From QWHO01 sp021404945 (GTDB lineage: Bacteria; Vulcanimicrobiota; Xenobia; Xenobiales; QWHO01), in the NCBI GenBank assembly GCA_963169765.1, contig CAUJEN010000109.1:1-64000 (forward strand): a DNA stretch of 64,000 bases. The letters run 5' to 3'. The notes beneath the pieces are model-generated. The model did no database searches. It was not told where the DNA came from and saw only the letters and a list, made by a program, of their open reading frames with translations. Positions 57,990 to 64,000 of the stretch are shown here, one piece after another (the first letter of the stretch is position 1; each line of letters opens with the position of its first letter). The position numbers and the translations under genes were made by a program.

Positions 57990-59331
57990 GGGAACTTGCT
58001 TCGTCCTGTACTCAACCACGGTACTGGTTGGGAATGAGAAAGCGGCCTGCGCCAGCCTGGTCAGGGTGGCCTCGTCCTGGAACGTTTGATCGGGCAGGTT
58101 GGCGATGGTGTAGTAGTTGCTCTGGTTGCTGGCCTTGAATGTCAGCCTGGTCTTGACGCTGTTGGTCCCGTCACCCCCGGCCCCGGAATTATTGACCGGG
58201 TCCCCTTGCGAGTAGGTGGCCGAGCCCTGAGGATAAAAGAGCGCGCTGGAGCGCTGCACGCTGAAATCGCCGGTACGATACTTTCCGGTCCAAGCGACAT
58301 AGGCGGAGATCAGCATCGTAGTCGCCCATCCGGGCGACCTTGATGCGACTGGCCGTGAATCCCGGGACTCAAACTGACCACCGTCCGCGGCAACCCGCTG
58401 GTCTATTTCACGGCCTCGGATCTGCCCGGGGTCGACATCTGCCGTAGTCCGGGAGGTTGCCGCCATCTGGAGACGGAATCTGCGGTCCGCCTCCGAAGGA
58501 GGGGACTTCGGCGATCAGCTTGAGGCCCCTGTTCTGCGGGAAGTTGGGCACGACCGGCGGGTTTGGCCGCCCGAAGGCCGCCGGCTCGATCACGCTGTAG
58601 CCCAGAATCCACGGGTGGGGATAAACCGGGCGCTGGTCGAGCACCTGCGGATTGGTGCTGGGGTTGTATTGACCCGGCCCGGTGCCTCCTCCGGCATAGA
58701 CTTTCGAGTGGTTATCCGCATACAAGATGGGGCTCAGCCAGGAGTTCGTCTTGTAGGGATGCGGCAGGTCATCCGTGGCACTGGTGGCGTTGGCGCCCGC
58801 CATGGTGTTGTTGGCGCCGGGATCTCCGATGGTGCTGGGGGTCGTCTGCACGAAGCCGGACCCGACCTGAACCGGCTTCCCGTCCCCGATCTTGGGCGCG
58901 ATCAGGCCTACCAGAGGCGCCGTGCGGGTGGGAAGAAGGACCACGTCGCTGACGTAGGTGGTCTGACCGGGCAGCACGGTCACCTGCTCGGTCGCCAGCA
59001 CGGACGGATCATCCGGATCCTGCACGATGATGCTGGTGGTCTCGATGGGCACGTTCTCCAGAGTCTGGAACGAGCGATAGTCCAGCGTCACGGGGCGGAA
59101 GGTCACCTCGCCCTGGTCATCGATGCCAAAGAAAGTCAGGGCCTGTCGAACCTGAGCCTGGGCATCGTCTGTTCCCGGATCGGCCAGAAAGACCCGGACC
59201 GTTCCTCTCGTCTGGTCAGCCCCCAGCCCGTTCGGTAATGTGGGCGTCAGGGAGTTGTTGGATGAGCACCCCGAAAGGGTGGCCGTCCAGAGCGCAAAGA
59301 TGATACCAAAGCCAAACAGTCTCGTTTTCAC
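57990..59331 (-). pseudogene. GH81-like secreted glucanase remnant with a small inversion and truncated 3' end
   Basis: GTG 59331 (GGAGG box) opens a lipoprotein signal (FALWTATLSGC), a leader domain, then a GH81-like N-terminus: LPHPYKTNSWLSPILYADN, PVYPHPWILGY. The minus frame is lost after GGNLPDYG (about 58440). The next family segment LKLTTVRGNPLVYFTASDLP is on the plus strand at 58359-58440. Beyond it the minus strand resumes with FSVQRSSALFYPQGSATYS and YYTIANLPDQ..LTRLAQAAFSFPTSTVVEY, as in the GH81 sandwich domain. The catalytic helical domain is absent. So one ~80-120 bp piece is inverted and the 3' half is missing. Family call is from memory of motif order, moderate certainty. Confidence 0.55.
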
Positions 59332-59462
59332 AGGTCCTCCGGGCGCGAGCTTGGAAAATGCTAAACGACGAGCTTCGCCGCTCAACGTCCTGTGAAAAGT
59401 TTGGTCTTGATCAAATAGCGGGGCCCGGGGCTGATGCTGACCGGGCTTTCGGGGCCTCCTCA

Positions 59463-59548
59463 AAGTCCGGCCGCAAAACCCCATGGGGTCTCTCGGGGGG
59501 CCCTGCCCCCGCCTCCGCCACCACAAGTTATTGGAGACGGCCGGACTT
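59463..59548. repeat. 86-bp element with 11-bp perfect terminal inverted repeats
   Basis: AAGTCCGGCCG (59463-59473) is matched by CGGCCGGACTT (59538-59548). The interior is very GC-rich with CCCCATGGGG and G6/C5 runs that can pair. It lies between two minus-strand genes. It could be a REP/MITE-like unit or a folded leader or terminator of those genes. Confidence 0.5.
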
Positions 59549-59617
59549 CCAGCACGCACAATATGTTGGGCGTCGCGTGGCCGGAAAACTGTGTCAAGGG
59601 GGTTTCCGGCTGCGCTC

Positions 59618-60712
59618 CTAGGGCGCCGTGCTGGGGACGGCCCGGAAGATGACCGTCTGATCCGAGAGCACGTCGAGCTTGACGGTGAATTCCTCGCCCG
59701 AGCCCGCCGGGATGGTCCAGACCCGGGCAGCATTCCCTGCTGCTGCATTGAAACCGGTGGTGGGAACCTTTTCGAAACGATCGTACTGGTAGAGATTGTA
59801 ACTTGCCTCCGGGTCGGGCAGGCTGACCGTGGCCGTGAGCGTGATGGGCACAGGCTCTGGAGGGACATTGCTGTGGTGATCGATCTGGGGCTCGGTATCG
59901 CTGCTCGAGCGCAGTCGCACGGGCACGGTCACGCGATCCGGATCGACCACTCCCGTGACGGCCACCCCGTAATTGGGGGGAGTATTCTTGAGCATATAGA
60001 TCGGTCCGTTGGGATTGTTGGCTTCCACGCGCGTTCCCGGGAAGCTCTTGAAGGTGTAAGGGAAGAGGAACTGATACATCGTGGGCGGGGACCCGATCGA
60101 GGGGCCAAAAAGGCCGTTGTCGCAGAAGGTGAGCTCGTCTTCGGGCAGGTACTCGCCCGGGCGGCTGTCCAGAGGCTCGTTTGACTTGATGCCCAGCACC
60201 GGACCGATGTGGTCGTATTCCGAATCCCCGTCCTGGACGCTGGTCCACTCGCCCAGGATGATGCCATTGTTGAAGACGCCGATGATCACGATGTGGCCGG
60301 CCAGGGCCTGGCGCTTGACCCAGGCCAGGAGCTCGTCGGTGGAGCGCTGGGCCCTGGAGTCGAATTCGATGGTCTGCAAGCGCATCATTTCGGCCGCTCT
60401 ACGGTCATTCACGCCGAGCAGGAGTTGGCTGGAGGGGTCTGACTGGGGCACACCGGGCGAGGCCATCTCCCGGGCCGTGAACTGGGAGCAATATTGCCCG
60501 AAATAGAGCCCGGCGCAGATGAAGCTGGTCTCCCCACAGTAGCCCGAGTTCTCGTTCCACTGCAGGCGCGGAGGAACGTCGAGGGTGAAGGTGTAGGTTC
60601 TGCGGACGGGTCGGTCGGAGGGCCCCAGGCTGGTGACGGTTTCCCCGCTGCAGCGGGCGAAGGCCAGAACCAGGCAGAGCCAGAGGAGGGAGCGCACCAG
60701 GAGTTTCGGCAT
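59618..60712 (-). CDS. Secreted C39-like cysteine peptidase-type protein
   Basis: The 364-residue protein has a signal peptide (LLWLCLVLAFARC). Its core fits the peptidase C39-like papain fold: LQWNENSGYCGETSF with Gln51 and Cys59, then EYDHIGPVLGI with His168 and a nearby Asp/Asn (FCDNGLFG). The C-terminal 110 residues form an Ig-like beta domain with TVSLPDPEASYNLYQYDRFE. It probably cleaves or once cleaved peptides outside the cytoplasm. It is divergent from a metallopeptidase gene. Confidence 0.65.
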   Translation of the reverse strand: MPKLLVRSLLWLCLVLAFARCSGETVTSLGPSDRPVRRTYTFTLDVPPRLQWNENSGYCGETSFICAGLYFGQYCSQFTAREMASPGVPQSDPSSQLLLGVNDRRAAEMMRLQTIEFDSRAQRSTDELLAWVKRQALAGHIVIIGVFNNGIILGEWTSVQDGDSEYDHIGPVLGIKSNEPLDSRPGEYLPEDELTFCDNGLFGPSIGSPPTMYQFLFPYTFKSFPGTRVEANNPNGPIYMLKNTPPNYGVAVTGVVDPDRVTVPVRLRSSSDTEPQIDHHSNVPPEPVPITLTATVSLPDPEASYNLYQYDRFEKVPTTGFNAAAGNAARVWTIPAGSGEEFTVKLDVLSDQTVIFRAVPSTAP

Positions 60713-60823
60713 CAGGCTGGCAGGTTCGCAGGGCGGGATGATCGCTCCTTTTGCTGCCCCGGGCGAACCGTCTCCAAAATGTTCACACCCTGACCCCGGG
60801 AGCGCTGCTATGCTGGCGTCGCT

Positions 60824-62470
60824 ATGATGACCGCCCCGCTTGCTGCCGCCCCCCTCCGCCTGCGCGAGGAGCCCGTCCCGCCAGCCCCTCCTCCCGAGCC
60901 GCCGCCACCCCCGCCTGAGCCCGATCCTTTCGTGGTGGTGGACATGCTGGCCCAGGACCCGATGGTCTCGGTGCTCGAGCCGGTCGCGCTCCCCAGGGTC
61001 GAGATCGGGACTCAGCTCGCGGGCCCCCGCATGGCGGTGCAAGACCAGGTGCCGGTGGCCATGGCCGACGAGCAGGGCAACTATCACTACCAGCTCGGCT
61101 CGGATCAGTTCGACCAGGTCAACACCACCGCCGTGGTGGCCCGCACGCTGCTGAGCTACGAGCGCTATATGGGCCACCAGACTCCCTGGTCGTTCGACGG
61201 TCCGCTCACCATCAACCCTCACGCCGGCACCGGCAAGACCGCCTACTACTCGCGCTGGGACGACTCCATCAACTTCTGCCAGTGGGATTCGCCCTCGCTG
61301 GGCAAGACCGTCAAGACGGCCGAGTCGCCCGACGTGATCGCCCACGAGACCGGCCACGCCATCCTGGACGGCCTGCGCCCCAACATCGGCTGGGGCACCG
61401 AGCCGGCTTCCTTCCATGAGGGCTTCGGGGACAGCTCGGCCATCCTCCACGCCCTGCAGTATGATTCCAACCTGGACAAGATCCTGGCCGAGAACGAAGG
61501 CGACTTCTCGCGTCCCAGCCTGCTCAGCCGCATGGCCGAGGAGTTCGGCACCGCCTTCAACAAGGAAGACCAGAATCCGAACAACGATAACAACCCTTAC
61601 TATCGCACCGCTCTCAACGAGTTCCGCTACGTCGACCCGCGCCAGCTCCCGCGCGACAGCTATCCTCCCACCTATCCCGAGGAGGTGCTCACCAGCGAGC
61701 CCCACTCTTTCTCGCGCGTCTGGTCGGGCACGTTCTACTCGCTGGTGGGCGCGCTTTACGGCCAGTGCCAGCAGGAAGCGGCCACCCCTCGCGAGGCTCT
61801 GGTGGCGGCCCGTGAGGCCCTGGGACCCATATTCGCCCGCTCCTTTGATCACATGCCCACCAGCAACCTGAAGTTCCGCGACGTGGCGCTGGCGATGCTG
61901 CGCGAGGCGGCCACCTTCGAGCAGGGCAAGTTCTTCGATACCGTGGCCGGAGTGCTGATCGACCGCAACCTGCTGACCCGCGAGGAAGCCGAGCAGGCGC
62001 GCCAGCCGGCCCCGGCGGTCAGTCTGAGCGGACCGGTGCGCACCCCGTTCGAGGCCGAGCAGGCCCTGAGCGCGCTCGGCCAGGAGCTGGGCCTGCCGGA
62101 GGGGATGGCCTGGAAGGCCGACCCGGTGCAGGCCGGGGCGGATGGGCGTCAGGTCTTGCTCTTCCGCGCTCCCGACCGAATCGAGGTCGGCCTGGACCAC
62201 CACGGCGCCGCCGAGATGGAGCTCAGCTCGGGGCTGACGCTGGTCTTCGACCGCGAGGGCAAGCTGGTCTCGCAGACCTTCACCCCGGTGGAGGAGAGCG
62301 ACCGTGAGGACGCCCGAGCCTTTGCCCGCGATCTTCAGGCTCAGGGACGCATCGCCGGCTCGGATCAGCTCTTCCAGAGCGTGGACCCGGCCGGTCGGCC
62401 CTTCAAAGCCAGACTCGTTCCGCAGGTCACCGGGCTACCTCGGCTGGAGCAGGTCCCGGTCTGGGACTGA
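60824..62470 (+). CDS. M4/M36-like zinc metallopeptidase without signal peptide
   Basis: The 548-residue protein has the gluzincin zinc site DVIAHETGHAILDGLRP (HETGH at 174-178) and the third ligand Glu199 in FHEGFGDSSAI. The Pro-rich start (PPAPPPEPPPPPPEPD) replaces a signal peptide, so export is not evident. The C-terminal part (about 400-548) has no recognisable domain. A -10-like TATGCT ends 9 nt before the ATG. Confidence 0.72.
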   Translation: MMTAPLAAAPLRLREEPVPPAPPPEPPPPPPEPDPFVVVDMLAQDPMVSVLEPVALPRVEIGTQLAGPRMAVQDQVPVAMADEQGNYHYQLGSDQFDQVNTTAVVARTLLSYERYMGHQTPWSFDGPLTINPHAGTGKTAYYSRWDDSINFCQWDSPSLGKTVKTAESPDVIAHETGHAILDGLRPNIGWGTEPASFHEGFGDSSAILHALQYDSNLDKILAENEGDFSRPSLLSRMAEEFGTAFNKEDQNPNNDNNPYYRTALNEFRYVDPRQLPRDSYPPTYPEEVLTSEPHSFSRVWSGTFYSLVGALYGQCQQEAATPREALVAAREALGPIFARSFDHMPTSNLKFRDVALAMLREAATFEQGKFFDTVAGVLIDRNLLTREEAEQARQPAPAVSLSGPVRTPFEAEQALSALGQELGLPEGMAWKADPVQAGADGRQVLLFRAPDRIEVGLDHHGAAEMELSSGLTLVFDREGKLVSQTFTPVEESDREDARAFARDLQAQGRIAGSDQLFQSVDPAGRPFKARLVPQVTGLPRLEQVPVWD

Positions 62471-62559
62471 AGGTCCGTGGTCTCTCTCGGCCGTTGAGAA
62501 CGGAGACTCTCAGCTGAGCAGAGCGGAAAGATGCTCGTGTACGGAGAACCTGTTGGAAG

Positions 62560-63111
62560 ATGACCCTGGCAACGCGCAAATGGAATCGGGCAGAGTATCA
62601 GAAGATGGGCCAGACGGGCCTTCTCAGTCCGGAGGAGCGGGTCGAGCTGATTCAAGGAGAAATCGTCCGGATGACCCCCGTCGACCCACTCCACGCCTGT
62701 GCCGTGGACCTGATGACTGAGATCATGGTCAAGAGCTTCAGCCAGACCCACCAGGTCCGCGTCCAGGGCCCGGTCGGCATCGGCGACCACTCCGAGCTTC
62801 AGCCGGACCTGTGCCTCATCCCCAAGGCGTTGTTTGGCGAGCTGGTCAAGAAACGCGTGCACCCCGAGCACGTCGACCTGCTTGTTGAGGTCGCCAACAC
62901 CTCGCTGTCTTCCGACCGCGGGCGCAAGCTCAGGCTGTATGCATCCGGCGGGTATCCTCTCTACTGGATCGTGAACCTGAAGCAGGGGCAACTCGAGGTC
63001 TATTCGCAGCCTGAGGGAACTCGCTACGCCGTCTCCGCCTGCCTGACCCTGGACGACCACGTCGAGCTCCTGGGCAAGACCCTGCCCGTCAAAGACTTCT
63101 TTCCCGCCTGA
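62560..63111 (+). CDS. Uma2-family (DUF820) nuclease-like protein
   Basis: The 183-residue protein has LLSPEERVELIQGEIVRM, the PD site LQPDLCLIP, the Glu strand LLVEVANTSL and DRGRKLRLYASGGYPLYWIVN, the full Uma2 pattern with PD-(D/E)XK-type residues. It is intact and differs clearly from the copies at 18.4 and 30.2 kb, so the three are old paralogs or separate arrivals. Function is predicted, not proven. Confidence 0.82.
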   Translation: MTLATRKWNRAEYQKMGQTGLLSPEERVELIQGEIVRMTPVDPLHACAVDLMTEIMVKSFSQTHQVRVQGPVGIGDHSELQPDLCLIPKALFGELVKKRVHPEHVDLLVEVANTSLSSDRGRKLRLYASGGYPLYWIVNLKQGQLEVYSQPEGTRYAVSACLTLDDHVELLGKTLPVKDFFPA

Positions 63112-63188
63112 GCACGGTAAGCCAGGCCGCGCGGAGGAAGGTCCTGGCGTGAGGCCCCGAAACGTCTGACGGCAATCCTCGCTGTGTT

Positions 63189-63207
63189 GGCGGAGGGAAC
63201 CTCCGCC
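63189..63207. other. Perfect 8-bp hairpin between convergent genes
   Basis: GGCGGAGG and CCTCCGCC flank GAA in the gap between the Uma2 gene and the convergent partial gene. No T-run follows, so a terminator role is unproven. Confidence 0.4.
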
Positions 63208-63240
63208 CGGACTTCAGCTCTCGCCAGCCCGAAAACAGTG

Positions 63241-64000
63241 TCAGGGGGGGGCGGCTGAGCTCCTCGCCTGGGCAAGAGCCGCTCCGCGACGCTTCCTGAT
63301 CACCACCCCACCAACGCGCAAGGTCGTTTCGCCTTCCACCACCGCGGAGGTTGCGGTCGCCTCGGGCGCGAGCTGGTCGGGCACTTGCAGGCTCCTGGCC
63401 CCCGGCGGGGTGAAGATCACGAAGCCGCCGGCATCGGTGCTGGCGGCGATCGAGCCGCCATCGGAGGTCAGGCCCAGCTGGCTGACCGGGCTGCCCACGT
63501 CGAAAACCAGGGCGCTGCCGCTGCTCTTCTCCGGGTTGTGCCAGACCAGCTTGGCGTCCTGGGTGGCCGAGGCCACCATGGGAGCGCCGCCCATCATCAC
63601 CGGGATGGCCAGGCGATGAGGCCCCACGTTGTCGGGCGGGAAGACCCGGGTGGACTTGCCCGGGCTCTCCACGGTGATTTCCTCCTGCGTCTGCCGAAGC
63701 TTGAGCTCGGGTCGACCCGGGAACGGGGTCTCTGCCAGCTGAGGGCGGTCGAGCACCTGGGCGGTCAACAGGCGCCGCATGGCTTCCTCCGAGCCTCCCA
63801 CCGCCTGGAACACGGCTGCGGGCAAGGGGCTGATGGGTAGCGCGAAGTTGATGCAGTCGTCGGGAGTGACGAAAACCGAGCCGGGGGAGGGGGGAGCCGC
63901 CATCATCCCGCCGCTCACCTTCAGACTGCGGGCGGCCGCGTCCAGGGCGGCGTCCAGGCGGCAGGGGGTGGACTCGGTGGACTGGTGGGCGATGGAGGAG
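63241..64000 (-). CDS. Hypothetical protein with a propeller-like C-terminal part (runs off the right edge)
   Basis: The minus frame is open from 63241 past the edge, so the start is outside. The visible 250 residues include ESTPCRLDAALDAAARSLKV, FVTPDDCINFALP and, later, propeller-like strands (MVASATQDAKLVWHNPE, GSIAASTDAGGFVIF). It ends in an Arg/Ala-rich tail (RKRRGAALAQARS). A GTG at 63918 is an internal possible start. No family is named. Confidence 0.55.
   Translation of the reverse strand, partial: SSIAHQSTESTPCRLDAALDAAARSLKVSGGMMAAPPSPGSVFVTPDDCINFALPISPLPAAVFQAVGGSEEAMRRLLTAQVLDRPQLAETPFPGRPELKLRQTQEEITVESPGKSTRVFPPDNVGPHRLAIPVMMGGAPMVASATQDAKLVWHNPEKSSGSALVFDVGSPVSQLGLTSDGGSIAASTDAGGFVIFTPPGARSLQVPDQLAPEATATSAVVEGETTLRVGGVVIRKRRGAALAQARSSAAPP

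Overview
The window is 64 kb of GC-rich bacterial chromosome, apparently without tRNA, rRNA, CRISPR or integrated phage. It mixes universal housekeeping genes (metK, priA, def, fmt, ribD) with type IV pilus parts, a very large Ser/Thr kinase-TPR protein, many TPR and secreted proteins, coenzyme F420 genes (cofG, cofH), a stand-alone NHEJ polymerase domain, a GH57 hydrolase, several Uma2-family nucleases and toxin-antitoxin remnants. This suggests a free-living, large-genome lineage that makes F420. The phylum cannot be fixed from the sequence; Uma2 and toxin-antitoxin genes together with F420 and pili would fit several uncultured or Terrabacteria-type groups (inference only).

Layout. 0-8 kb: LigD-type polymerase, GH57 hydrolase, and a pilus/secretion cluster (GspF/PilC-like protein, two pseudopilins, a pilin-anchored propeller). 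8-16 kb: an ATP-grasp enzyme divergent from a tightly coupled operon (GNAT, class III aminotransferase, amidohydrolase, aldehyde dehydrogenase, APC permease) that looks like uptake and catabolism of an amine or omega-amino acid. 16-24 kb: a sorbosone/glucose dehydrogenase-like protein, a MazF-type toxin pseudogene with its antitoxin, a Uma2 protein, and a second pilin cluster on the minus strand. 24-29 kb: a lipase-like hydrolase, then ribD-cofG-cofH, which joins the riboflavin precursor pathway to FO synthase. 29-40 kb: TPR protein, broken Uma2, inactive phosphatase-like protein, PilT, methyltransferase, metK and the kinase-TPR giant. 40-46 kb: SPOR protein, priA, secreted protein, def, fmt. 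46-56 kb: MFS and GNAT genes, secreted proteins, a glutamate-receptor-like ion channel, a thioredoxin-fold protein with an in-frame UGA, and a DEAD-box helicase with a tiny basic protein. 56-64 kb: FAD oxidoreductase, a wrecked GH81-like gene, two divergent secreted/intracellular peptidase-like genes, Uma2 and a partial protein.

Three observations stand out. (1) At 53086-53088 a UGA replaces exactly the first cysteine of a thioredoxin WCGPC motif; the reading frame continues intact for 81 codons and a hairpin follows directly, so this is a selenoprotein candidate. (2) Three separate genes (MazF-like, Uma2, GH81-like) each have an internal piece of about 80-195 bp on the opposite strand. Turning the piece over restores the family sequence, so short inversions with tiny inverted microhomologies recur here. 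(3) Several genes have a -10 hexamer 6-7 nt before the start codon and no room for a ribosome binding site, so leaderless transcripts look common.

Translational coupling by 4-nt GTGA/CTGA overlaps recurs (11419, 12966, 27139, 41505, 44589, 47621), and GTG starts are frequent.
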